A stretch of 13,390 bases of DNA from CAG-1031 sp964556785. GTDB lineage: Bacteria > Bacteroidota > Bacteroidia > Bacteroidales > Muribaculaceae. The DNA lies in NCBI GenBank assembly GCA_964556785.1, contig CAZKXM010000053.1, forward strand, positions 1-13,390, written 5' to 3'. Under the pieces are notes generated by a model that did not search any database, was not told the origin of the DNA, and was given only the letters and a program-made list of their open reading frames with translations. This document shows, piece by piece, positions 5,570 through 12,704 of the stretch. The translations under genes were made by a program, and so were the position numbers. Positions within the stretch are counted from its first letter, which is position 1. Each line of letters starts with the position of its first letter.

Positions 5570-6751
5570 TTATTCAGCCACGATTCTGAGATGCGCGTCG
5601 GGGTGACGGAGCACCAGGCATGATGCCTCGGTAATCACGATGGCGTCGGTGTTGCGCTGGCCGCTGCTCTTGAGCTCGAGGCGCTCGGCCTGCATGGGGA
5701 TGAAGGAATACTTGGTGATGTAGTCAGGATCGATCACCATTCCGTTGCCCGGCACACCGCACTGATCGAACACGTCGGAGTGAACCACATAGAGACGTCC
5801 GAACTTCGAGCAGATCTCGCTGAAGTCGATGCCCCACTTCGTGACCGTGTCGGTTGACGATGCGCTGCGGATGATCTGCTGACGGTTGAGCTTGTCGATC
5901 AGGTCGCTGCCGGCCAGGAGCACCTTGCGGCGCGATCCGGTGTTGCCGCTGAAGGCTTCGCGCACAAGATCGAGCGCAAGGCTGTCGGCTTCGTCATCAG
6001 GGCTGTAGGTAAAGGTGTGGGCTGTCTGGTTCCAGATGCCGCCGGTGAGGCTCACATCTTCGCCCTTGGTGGGGTCGTTGATCACGGCGCGGCAACCGAA
6101 AAGAAAGTTTTTCTCCATGCCCAGACGCATGTCGATCACCGCCACCTCCTCCTGATCAGAGAATGTCCAGCCAACCTCCTTGTCGGTAAGGCGATGGAGT
6201 GTCGATTCCTCCACCTGGGCCTTGAAGATCTGACACACGTTCCAGTCTTTCTTTGGAAGCGCCTGGAACTGCGCCGTCTGCACATCGAGCTCTGATGCGG
6301 CGCGACCCATCCTGACAATCTGGCATCCGAGCAGCGACACCGGTGCCGGGAAAAGACCGGCATTGACGTGGATCACCGTGGCCGTTCCCACGTTTTTGTC
6401 GGTTGAGAGCACGTAGAACACCGCCGGCACGCCGTCGTCGTCGGTCACGGTCGGCACGAGGAATGTCTCGCTCGGTTCGAGCAGCGAGGAGAGCTTTGCC
6501 GAGAGCTTGAGCTGCGAAGGTTCGTCCTTTTTCGAGGGCATGGTGTGGGCTTCGACAGTTGCCGTGATAGCCTTGGTGTCGACCGAATAATATTCAACCT
6601 TCATGGCTCCCGCCTTTCGCGATGTTCCCATGCGCGAGATCTGGTCGAGAGGTGTGGCCGAAGGGCGCACGCGCACCACCCGCTGGTCAACCTCGTTGAG
6701 AAGCAGGTCGGGCGATTGCAGATTGGTGTCGGAAATTGTTGTTATAGGCAT
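5570..6751 (-). CDS. Orphan phage major-capsid-like protein (SU10/DUF5309-like)
   Basis: The 393-residue product resembles HK97-fold major capsid proteins of the SU10/DUF5309 type, as recalled from Bacteroides prophages. It has an N-terminal arm with NLQSPDLLLNEVDQRV (10-25) and SATPLDQISR (31-40), a conserved-looking K-VEYYSVDTK strand (51-60), a long central helical region around 174-210, RKVLLAGSDLIDKL (265-278), and a C-terminal strand series ending RNTDAIVITEASCLVLRHP (346-364). No signal peptide or membrane segment is visible. The frame is intact and codon use looks like that of the neighbours. There is no terminase, portal, protease, tail or integrase gene nearby: tatD converges on it and a HAD phosphatase gene diverges from it. 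A promoter and a ~95-base leader precede the ATG. It could be a domesticated shell or nanocompartment protein, a fixed prophage relic, or part of a phage decoy or defence trait. The family call is moderately sure; the function is unknown. Confidence 0.62.
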   Translation of the reverse strand: MPITTISDTNLQSPDLLLNEVDQRVVRVRPSATPLDQISRMGTSRKAGAMKVEYYSVDTKAITATVEAHTMPSKKDEPSQLKLSAKLSSLLEPSETFLVPTVTDDDGVPAVFYVLSTDKNVGTATVIHVNAGLFPAPVSLLGCQIVRMGRAASELDVQTAQFQALPKKDWNVCQIFKAQVEESTLHRLTDKEVGWTFSDQEEVAVIDMRLGMEKNFLFGCRAVINDPTKGEDVSLTGGIWNQTAHTFTYSPDDEADSLALDLVREAFSGNTGSRRKVLLAGSDLIDKLNRQQIIRSASSTDTVTKWGIDFSEICSKFGRLYVVHSDVFDQCGVPGNGMVIDPDYITKYSFIPMQAERLELKSSGQRNTDAIVITEASCLVLRHPDAHLRIVAE

Positions 6752-6808
6752 GATTGTAAATTGGTTAGAAGATTGTTGAAAAAATTGGTGGTGAGGCCTG
6801 ATCAGAGC

Positions 6809-6848
6809 CGTCGGGCTGCTGCACCGCGAGGTGCATCGGGATCCGACG
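6809..6848 (-). promoter_or_regulatory. Foldable 5' leader of the capsid-like gene
   Basis: A perfect 6-bp inner stem TGCACC/GGTGCA (6820-6825 with 6830-6835, four-base loop) is nested in a perfect 6-bp outer stem CGTCGG/CCGACG (6809-6814 with 6843-6848). The structure lies at the 5' end of the predicted minus-strand leader of the capsid-like gene. Closer to the ATG, the leader becomes AT-rich with two ACCAATT copies (minus strand; 6759-6765 and 6783-6789). No known riboswitch was recognised. The outer stem borders the predicted start site, so it may not be fully transcribed. Confidence 0.4.
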
Positions 6849-6851
6849 CCG

Positions 6852-6859
6852 CAAAGTTA
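6852..6859 (-). promoter_or_regulatory. Putative promoter of the capsid-like gene, -7 element
   Basis: Read on the minus strand this is TAACTTTG, a full TAnnTTTG match, followed by CGG. The identical 11-mer TAACTTTGCGG occurs on the plus strand at 6951 in front of the HAD gene. Transcription should begin near 6846, about 95 bases before the ATG. No clear -33 TTTG is seen. Confidence 0.5.
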
Positions 6860-6950
6860 TTCCCGCTCCGGAGCGCCGATGTGTCATGATGCACCATTTC
6901 GCATGGAAGTCAAAAATGCCGTTGAGCGGCATGAGTTGGAAAATTCTGTG

Positions 6951-6958
6951 TAACTTTG
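6951..6958 (+). promoter_or_regulatory. Putative HAD gene promoter, -7 element
   Basis: TAACTTTG matches TAnnTTTG and ends four bases before the ATG at 6963, predicting a leaderless or nearly leaderless mRNA. Two upstream TTG triplets (6936-6938 and 6922-6924) are not at the usual 19-21 base spacing. Confidence 0.55.
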
Positions 6959-6962
6959 CGGT

Positions 6963-7583
6963 ATGGTAAAGAATCTGCTGATCGATCTCGGCGGTGTGAT
7001 AATGGGCATCAACCGTCACAATTGTGTCAAGGCATTCAAGGAATTAGGATTCGAGAATGTCGACGAGTATCTCACCGATTATGCACAGAAAGGCCCGTTT
7101 GAGGCCCTTGAGGAGGGCAAGATCGGCCCTGATGAGTTTCGCGACGAGTTGCGGCGCCTGATTCCTGTCAGTGTGACCGACGATCAGATCGACGATGCAT
7201 TCCAGCAGTTTCTCACAGGCATTCCCCTGAGCCGCCTCCACGAGCTTCGCCAGCTTAGGGAGATGGGATTGGGTCTTTACTTGCTGTCAAACACTAACCC
7301 GATAATGTGGAACGGTGTGATCAGCAGCGAATTCCGCAAGGAGGGCCACGATGCCGGCTATTATTTTGACGGAATCATGACATCGTTCAGCGCCGGAGTG
7401 CAGAAGCCTGATCCGGCCATCTTCGTCAAGGCAGCCGAGGCTTTCGGCCTCAAGGCGCCGGAGACATTGTTTGTTGACGATTCGCAGGCCAACCTCGACT
7501 CGGCAGCCTCACTCGGATTCAGAACCCTTCTTGTGCCTCCCGGCAAGGAGTTTGGCAAACTTGTAGTGAAACATCTGCTTTGA
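6963..7583 (+). CDS. HAD family hydrolase (YihX-like phosphatase)
   Basis: The 206-residue product is a haloacid dehalogenase superfamily phosphatase of subfamily IA. Motif I is IDLGGV (7-12), with nucleophile Asp8 and Gly in place of the second Asp, as in YihX-type enzymes (which have DLGNV). Motif II is LLSNTN (Ser109), motif III is QKPDPAIF (Lys148), and motif IV is LFVDDS (Asp172, Asp173). A four-helix-type cap follows motif I. YihX in E. coli dephosphorylates glucose 1-phosphate; the substrate here is not known. The start is the first ATG, four bases after the -7 element. Its TGA overlaps the TTG start of ribF (TTGA), so the pair is likely one transcript. A role in removing phosphate from a flavin pathway intermediate is an untested idea based only on position. 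Confidence 0.9.
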   Translation: MVKNLLIDLGGVIMGINRHNCVKAFKELGFENVDEYLTDYAQKGPFEALEEGKIGPDEFRDELRRLIPVSVTDDQIDDAFQQFLTGIPLSRLHELRQLREMGLGLYLLSNTNPIMWNGVISSEFRKEGHDAGYYFDGIMTSFSAGVQKPDPAIFVKAAEAFGLKAPETLFVDDSQANLDSAASLGFRTLLVPPGKEFGKLVVKHLL

Positions 7584-8521
7584 GGATAGCGCAGACATCG
7601 GATAACTGCCGGCGCATTGCCGTTGTGGGGATGTGGGACGGTGTCCATGCCGGGCATAGGTTCCTGACATCGTATGTGGCGCGTCTGGGCCGGGAGCGCT
7701 CGCTTGTTCCCACCGTGGTTACATTCCGCAATCATCCGCTGTCGGTTGTCAGTCCCGACAGGGCGCCGCTGCTGCTGTCTGACACTCCTTCGCGGCTTCG
7801 CATGCTTGGCGAGGCGGGTGCCGAGGAGTGTATTCTTCTCGACTTTGACGGCGCGCTGCGCGGGCTTTCGGCCGAGGAATTCCTGTCGATGCTCAAGCGC
7901 GATTTCGGTGTCGATGCCATTGTGGTGGGTTATAACAACCGTTTCGGTCACGACCGGCTGCAGGGCATCGAAGCATATCAGGCGTTAGGCTCGCGTATCG
8001 GCATGGAGATCATTCCGGGTCCTGAGTTCAGGCACGACGACGCCAAAGTGAGCTCGAGTGTGATCCGCAAGCTCATAGCCGGCGGGGATGTTGCCGAGGC
8101 AGCCCGGTTGCTGGGCCGGCCGTTCAGCCTGACGGGCAGGGTTGTGGAAGGGAAGAAACTGGGGCGCAGCATCGGTTTCCCTACCGCTAATATCGCTGTG
8201 GCTCCCGGCATGATAATGCCACTCGAGGGGGTGTATGCGTGCCGGGCTGTGACGGCAGAGGGTCAGAGCTATGCGGCGATGGTCAATATCGGGCGGCGTC
8301 CCACGGTCGACGCTCCGGGGGCTCCCGTGACGGTTGAAGCTCATCTGCTCGGCTTTTCCGGCTCGCTTTACGGCTCGGAGGTTACTCTTGAGTTCATCAG
8401 CCGGATCCGCGCCGAGATTGCGTTCGGAAGCCTCGCGGAACTGACCGATCAGCTCAGGCGAGATGCCGAGGCGACGCGCGGGATTGTCGGTGGCGACAGC
8501 GCCGCCGATGCTGTCGAATGA
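7580..8521 (+). CDS. ribF: Bifunctional riboflavin kinase / FAD synthetase
   Basis: RibF phosphorylates riboflavin to FMN and then adenylylates FMN to FAD in the cytoplasm. The 313-residue product has the expected two domains. The N-terminal nucleotidyltransferase domain shows GMWDGVHAGH (17-26, the HxGH-type site), VTFRNHP (47-53), GYNNRFGHDRLQG (117-129) and SSSVIRKL (158-165). The C-terminal kinase domain shows GRSIGFPTANI (195-205), MVNIGRRPTV (234-243) and VEAHLLGFSGSLYG (252-265). The start used is a TTG overlapping the HAD stop. The first ATG downstream is codon 18, inside the GMWDGVH motif, so it cannot be the start. The Met-Trp in place of the usual Thr-Phe before DGVH is slightly unusual. 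No FMN riboswitch is visible upstream. Confidence 0.95.
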   Translation: MRIAQTSDNCRRIAVVGMWDGVHAGHRFLTSYVARLGRERSLVPTVVTFRNHPLSVVSPDRAPLLLSDTPSRLRMLGEAGAEECILLDFDGALRGLSAEEFLSMLKRDFGVDAIVVGYNNRFGHDRLQGIEAYQALGSRIGMEIIPGPEFRHDDAKVSSSVIRKLIAGGDVAEAARLLGRPFSLTGRVVEGKKLGRSIGFPTANIAVAPGMIMPLEGVYACRAVTAEGQSYAAMVNIGRRPTVDAPGAPVTVEAHLLGFSGSLYGSEVTLEFISRIRAEIAFGSLAELTDQLRRDAEATRGIVGGDSAADAVE

Positions 8522-8630
8522 AATCGATTCAGGTTACATTGGTAGGTAAATCGGGTGCGAAATGTAAGTAGATCCGACTTTTAGGATATATTTTCCGACA
8601 TTGAGAACACACAGTTTTTCGATGCGAAAG

Positions 8631-8661
8631 TTGCACGATTCGTTACGAACCTATAATTTTG
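8631..8661 (+). promoter_or_regulatory. Promoter of the phosphodiesterase-porin unit
   Basis: A TTG at 8631-8633 and TAATTTTG at 8654-8661 are separated by 20 bases, the expected Bacteroidetes -33/-7 architecture. Transcription should start near 8667, leaving a leader of about 55 bases. A short inverted repeat TTTCG-ATG-CGAAA (8617-8629) abuts the -33 side. The rest of the gap after ribF, from 8522, is AT-rich and I see no gene or clear terminator in it. Confidence 0.7.
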
Positions 8662-8685
8662 CGATACTTAACATTTCAACACGGT

Positions 8686-8704
8686 TTAGTTAATTCTTAG
8701 TTAA
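8686..8704 (+). repeat. Two TTAGTTAA direct repeats with 11-base period
   Basis: TTAGTTAA occurs at 8686-8693 and again at 8697-8704, exactly 11 bases apart, in the leader between the promoter and the phosphodiesterase ATG. One helical turn between copies is typical of tandem binding by a response regulator dimer, and Pho boxes in other phyla have 11-base direct repeats. The sequence itself is not the E. coli Pho box, and the site lies downstream of the predicted start. An operator role is inference. Confidence 0.4.
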
Positions 8705-8722
8705 CCCAAATACCAACTCATT

Positions 8723-10303
8723 ATGCTCAAAAAAGCACTCGGCACCGGGCTCGCACTCAGTGTGGCCATGGTCACCTTCACTTCCTGCAACAATCAGGAA
8801 TTCACAAACGAGAAGGTCGACGCCAAGCGCGTTGAAGTTCAAACTCTTTCTCCCGAGCTTGCAAAAGTTCGCGATTACGTGCCTCTCTATGCCGTTATCG
8901 CTCACCGCGGTTCAACATTCTGGGCTCCTGAAGAAACAGAAGCATCCTGGCGTTGGGCCCGCAACATGGGCGCCGACTATCTGGAGAGCGACCTTCAGGC
9001 CACGAAGGACTGCATTGTCCTTGCCAACCACGACGAAAATCTCTCGCGCACAACTAATATCGAGGAGGTTTATTCAGAGTATGTTCCGGCCGGGCGCAAG
9101 GATTTCTACAAGTCGTTCCGTAACCCCGACGGTTCACAGATGTTTACCGACGCCGACATCGACGAGCAGTATGCCCTCGACGTTGCCAACTTCCGTCCCT
9201 ACTACGCTCTGTCATATTACTATCATGAGCTGCTGAAGCTCGACGCCGGCGCATGGTTCAACGAGTCGACTCCCGAGATGGCCCGTCCCGGCTTTGTTGA
9301 CACCCGTCTGTATGTATCTGCCCTTCAGGACCAGATTGCCTATGCAGAAGGCAAGAAGCTCAACCGCGACGCTCAGGGCAACCGCGTGCTCACATATCGC
9401 ATCAAGCCCGAGTTCCAAGGCATGAGCCTTGCCGAGATCCGCGCCAAGATGCCTCAGGCAAAATATATGGCGTTTGTTGACTACGACTTTGCCAACGCAT
9501 ACGTGGCCGACGACAAGGACAACGGCAACCGCCCCGGTATCTACATCGAGTTTAAGGAATCGTGGCTCAATCCCTCCAACATGGAGCAGCTTGTCTACAA
9601 CGTGCTCGACGACTGCGGCTGGAACATCATGACCCGCCCCGAGGCTGAAGGAACTCCCTTCTATGTGAACGGCAAGATCAACATCGGTAACACTAACGGC
9701 AAGGTGATTCTCCAGACATTCTCGTTTGACGCTCTGCGCCGCGCCTACACAGTGTTCCAGGGCAAGGTGCCTATGTGTTACCTTCTGTGGGAGGGAACCT
9801 ATGCAACCGACCTCACCTACACCACTCCTACCGGCTATGCCGACATCATCAAGTATGCCCAGGATTACGGCGCTCACATCATCGGCCCGGCAATCTCAGG
9901 CGCTCCCAACAACTATCCCGAGATGAACGCACCCTGGCAGGCTTACATGATCCGCAAGAGCGGCATGATCAACCATCCCTACTCGTTCGACTCTTATGCC
10001 CAGATGGGTAAATACATGGGTATCTACAACTATGGTATCGGCACATCGTTTGACGACCTGATGCGTGTCACCATCGATCCCACCCAGTACACCGTGTTCA
10101 CCGAGCCCGTCAGCCTGCCCATCTACATGGACGGTTTCTTCACCAACCGCACCGAAATGTCGCTGCGCTACATGATCGAGCAGGGCTTCCGTTGCAACGC
10201 CAACCTTCCCAATCCGTTCAAGGCAGGTGTGATCTACGACAACAGCGCAGCTCCTCACGTGGTGCCTGATGCAAACACTGTGCTCGAGGATCTCGGCTAC
10301 TGA
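8723..10303 (+). CDS. Lipoprotein glycerophosphodiester phosphodiesterase family protein
   Basis: GDPD enzymes hydrolyse glycerophosphodiesters to an alcohol and glycerol 3-phosphate. The 526-residue product starts with a lipoprotein signal: basic LKK, a hydrophobic core and FTSC with Cys22 as the likely lipidated residue. The catalytic region follows: AHRG with His61, PEET (69-72), GADYLESD with Glu88 and Asp90 as metal ligands, and ANHDENLSRTTN with His103. The later IYIEFKES stretch fits the barrel's conserved Glu-x-Lys strand. It is much longer than minimal GDPD enzymes (about 250-350 residues), with a large insertion between roughly residues 115 and 265 and a long C-terminal part. The ATG has no Shine-Dalgarno site. 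A porin gene follows after 58 bases, suggesting periplasmic or surface breakdown of phosphodiesters coupled to uptake. Confidence 0.85.
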   Translation: MLKKALGTGLALSVAMVTFTSCNNQEFTNEKVDAKRVEVQTLSPELAKVRDYVPLYAVIAHRGSTFWAPEETEASWRWARNMGADYLESDLQATKDCIVLANHDENLSRTTNIEEVYSEYVPAGRKDFYKSFRNPDGSQMFTDADIDEQYALDVANFRPYYALSYYYHELLKLDAGAWFNESTPEMARPGFVDTRLYVSALQDQIAYAEGKKLNRDAQGNRVLTYRIKPEFQGMSLAEIRAKMPQAKYMAFVDYDFANAYVADDKDNGNRPGIYIEFKESWLNPSNMEQLVYNVLDDCGWNIMTRPEAEGTPFYVNGKINIGNTNGKVILQTFSFDALRRAYTVFQGKVPMCYLLWEGTYATDLTYTTPTGYADIIKYAQDYGAHIIGPAISGAPNNYPEMNAPWQAYMIRKSGMINHPYSFDSYAQMGKYMGIYNYGIGTSFDDLMRVTIDPTQYTVFTEPVSLPIYMDGFFTNRTEMSLRYMIEQGFRCNANLPNPFKAGVIYDNSAAPHVVPDANTVLEDLGY

Positions 10304-10361
10304 TCAATCACTCATCAACCCACCCACGTTTACTTATCACAAAATCCGAATTTTCAAAATC

Positions 10362-11690
10362 ATGAAGAAATATATTCTGCTGCCGATGATGGCACTCTGT
10401 CTCGCCGGCAACGCTCAGGACTTTGACAACTCACCCACGGTGCAGCTCGAGAAGAATGACGCCCGGTTTACCGTAGGCGCGCGTATGATGGGCGACGTAG
10501 CCTATTATCACAGTGACTTCACGCCTCTTAAGAGCGGCGCCTCGCTGACCGATGCGCGCATCCGCACCTCGTTCAGCTATCAGGACTGGTACTTCTATGC
10601 CGACTTCGGCTTCGGCGGAGGCAAGTTCTCGCAGAAAAACATCTTTGCCCAGTGGAACAAGCAGAACTGGGCGGAGGGCTGGAATGTGGTGAAGGCCGGT
10701 TACTATAACGATCCCGGTTCGATGGCCCGCAACACATCGCTCGGAAGCTATCACTTTATTTCGCGTCCCGGTTCGACGATGGCTCTCGGTGTTGGCCGCG
10801 AACTCGGCATGACCTACAAGTTCTACAACAACACATGGTTTGCCAACCAGGGCATCTCGACCGACCATGCCTACAATGACCAGCTGGCCGGTTTCGACGG
10901 TGTGGCTGTGAGCGGTCGCTGGCTCTATCGTCCGATCAACACTGCCGACCAGACATTCCATGTCGGTGTCAACGCCCGCTTCGGTCATCGCGGCGGCGGC
11001 GAGGTGACCAACAATGTGCTCAACAAAAAGATCACTCTTGCAACTTGCCTCGAAACATACGTTGACGGAACCGAAGACCTCGTGACAGCCGAACTCCCCT
11101 GGGTCAACAATGTGATCAACGTCGGCGCCGAGCTCCTCTATCGCAATCCCAAGTTCTTTGCCCGCGGCGAATTCCTCTACAAGCACGTGACCAAGAAGCG
11201 CGACAGCTATTCGCTCTTCGAAGACGCCCAGAACAACATTGACTGCTGGGGCACATACGAGGCATGGCTCGCTGCCAACCCCCTGCGCAACAATAATTTC
11301 TATGGTGGCTACGTTGAAGTCGGCTACATGATCTTCGGCAATCCTTACACCTACAGCAACGCCGACGGTGTGCTCGGAGGTCTGTCGGGACGCAGCCTCG
11401 AAGTTGTTGCCCGTTACAACTACACCGGCCTCAACGACATCGTTGACGGTGAATATTACAGCGCCGGCCGCGATCAGTATTACCCCGACGGCTACATGGC
11501 CGACTGGCCCTACGCTTCATCGTCGGTGGGCGGCGGTAACGTCAACTCATTCACCGTGGGCGTGAACTTCTCGTTCAACAAGTACATCCAGGTGATGGCC
11601 GACTATACCTACACTCATCTTGACCGCGACAAACTTCCCTACGACCGCAATTTCCACGCTGTTCAGGGCCGCGTTCAGTTCACATTCTGA
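10362..11690 (+). CDS. OprP/OprO-type porin (phosphate-selective porin family)
   Basis: This 442-residue outer-membrane beta-barrel protein resembles the phosphate-selective porin O and P family. It opens with a signal peptide (MKKYILLPMMALCLAGNAQ) cleaved near residues 18-20. Then come alternating aromatic strand patterns such as WYFYADFGFGGG, SFTVGVNFSFNKYIQVMADYT and the closing GRVQFTF, whose terminal Phe is the usual BAM recognition residue. The ATG is chosen because it begins the signal peptide; the frame is open further upstream but that stretch has no signal. It follows the phosphodiesterase lipoprotein gene after 58 bases with no promoter seen between, so the two are likely cotranscribed. 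Ion selectivity cannot be read from sequence: phosphate or small phosphate esters are the natural guesses. A strong hairpin terminator lies 35 bases past the stop. Confidence 0.82.
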   Translation: MKKYILLPMMALCLAGNAQDFDNSPTVQLEKNDARFTVGARMMGDVAYYHSDFTPLKSGASLTDARIRTSFSYQDWYFYADFGFGGGKFSQKNIFAQWNKQNWAEGWNVVKAGYYNDPGSMARNTSLGSYHFISRPGSTMALGVGRELGMTYKFYNNTWFANQGISTDHAYNDQLAGFDGVAVSGRWLYRPINTADQTFHVGVNARFGHRGGGEVTNNVLNKKITLATCLETYVDGTEDLVTAELPWVNNVINVGAELLYRNPKFFARGEFLYKHVTKKRDSYSLFEDAQNNIDCWGTYEAWLAANPLRNNNFYGGYVEVGYMIFGNPYTYSNADGVLGGLSGRSLEVVARYNYTGLNDIVDGEYYSAGRDQYYPDGYMADWPYASSSVGGGNVNSFTVGVNFSFNKYIQVMADYTYTHLDRDKLPYDRNFHAVQGRVQFTF

Positions 11691-11725
11691 TACGCATAAT
11701 CAGGCAGCAGCCTGAGCGCATAAAC

Positions 11726-11762
11726 AATAAACTCCGCGACGGTTGGCGTCGCGGAGTTTATT
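11726..11762. terminator. Bidirectional hairpin terminator
   Basis: A perfect 16-bp stem, AATAAACTCCGCGACG (11726-11741) with CGTCGCGGAGTTTATT (11747-11762), closes a five-base GTTGG loop. The A/T-rich ends of the stem give a U-tract on either transcript, so it can serve both the porin gene (plus) and the convergent nitroreductase gene (minus). A smaller hairpin TCAGGC/GCCTGA (11700-11705 with 11710-11715) lies between it and the porin stop. Confidence 0.9.
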
Positions 11763-11783
11763 TGTATTGATACCGGTCAGAGA

Positions 11784-12578
11784 TTATTTCAGAGTGTATT
11801 TCACAACCGGAACATATCCTTTGTGTGCCGGTGCACCGGCGGCGTCGTCCCAGCTTCCTGACAGGCCTTCGGCCTGCAGCGTGAGGTCAAAGTGACAAAG
11901 ACCGATTCCGAGGTCGAGAACCGAGGCGTCGGTTTTGGCCTCATAGTAGAACCACACTTCGCGGTCCACAACCAGCGCTCTCCATGGCTGCGAGTTTTTT
12001 GCGGATGGAGCGAGCCTCATCATTGAGAGGGCTCCGAAAAACGGATTGTCATCACTCACGGGAGTGCCGAATTCGCCCTGTGAGAACAGTTCGCTCATTG
12101 GTTTGCGCTTTGCGCTGCCCAAAGAGGCGCGTGTGAGCGATTCAATGATCTTTCGTTTTCGAGCCGCGTAGCCCACGGGTGAAATGATGCGCAGGGGTTC
12201 GTCGGCAGGCATGTCTGACCCCTTGGTGAAGTCAGCACCCTTGAATGTGAGAGCCATCCAGCATGTGCCGAGACCTAATTCGGTTGCCTTTAGAACAACC
12301 CGCTCCATGGCATAGCCGGCTGCAAGAGCCGATTTTGTGTCGTCGCCGATGCCCATGAGCAGATACCAGCTGGCGCCTGAGATGGTGCCGTAAGTGCTCG
12401 GGCTCTGCGGTCCCTTGAGGTCAAATTTCTTAAGCTCGATCGTGTATTTTCCGCCGAAAGGTGAGGTTGCGTTGCTGATCGAGTCATTAAGCGCGTCGAT
12501 CACCTCCTTGTCAGGCACGCGCTCGGGATCAAATGTGCGTACCGATACACGTTCTTCAATCGTTTTCCTGATATTCAT
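11784..12578 (-). CDS. Nitroreductase family protein (TM1586-like)
   Basis: This is a probable FMN-dependent oxidoreductase of the nitroreductase fold; its substrate is unknown. The 264-residue product begins with an ERVSVRTFDPERV segment, the usual R-x-S-x-R-x-F start of the family. It continues with WYLLMGIGD, ATELGLGTCWMALTF (about 99-113, normally the FMN-contacting helix), PSAKNSQPWRALV and LDLGIGLCHFDL. This is longer than the simple ~200-residue nitroreductases and fits the TM1586-type monomeric form with a duplicated half; that subfamily call is moderate. The ATG giving MNIRKTIEERV is used. A TTG two codons upstream is an alternative. The gene stands alone, bounded by the bidirectional terminator downstream and by the terminator of the DUF1846 gene upstream. 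Confidence 0.85.
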   Translation of the reverse strand: MNIRKTIEERVSVRTFDPERVPDKEVIDALNDSISNATSPFGGKYTIELKKFDLKGPQSPSTYGTISGASWYLLMGIGDDTKSALAAGYAMERVVLKATELGLGTCWMALTFKGADFTKGSDMPADEPLRIISPVGYAARKRKIIESLTRASLGSAKRKPMSELFSQGEFGTPVSDDNPFFGALSMMRLAPSAKNSQPWRALVVDREVWFYYEAKTDASVLDLGIGLCHFDLTLQAEGLSGSWDDAAGAPAHKGYVPVVKYTLK

Positions 12579-12640
12579 AGCCAATAGCTTTTATAATCAA
12601 TAACATCAGGCACATCCAAATGTTTACCCCCTGAAAATAT

Positions 12641-12676
12641 AAACTGCCCGACACTGATTTTTCGGTCGGGCAGTTT
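12641..12676 (-). terminator. Hairpin terminator of the DUF1846 gene
   Basis: A perfect 12-bp stem AAACTGCCCGAC (12641-12652) with GTCGGGCAGTTT (12665-12676) closes a 12-base loop. It is followed on the minus strand by ATATTTTC. It lies about 30 bases after the stop of the minus-strand DUF1846 gene and upstream of the nitroreductase start. Confidence 0.85.
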
Positions 12677-12704
12677 GTGTTTTGCTATTGCAGGGTCGGG
12701 TGTC

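Noticed and set aside
5570..6751. Complete prophage around the capsid-like gene
   Set aside because: No other phage structural, packaging, lysis or integration gene and no attachment-site duplication were seen.
8522..8722. Small RNA or riboswitch in the gap after ribF
   Set aside because: Only a short inverted repeat, a promoter and direct repeats are visible. No known riboswitch fold was recognised.
10431..11186. 251-codon open frame antisense to the porin gene
   Set aside because: It is explained by codon bias of the sense strand. Its product shows no domain and no promoter is seen.
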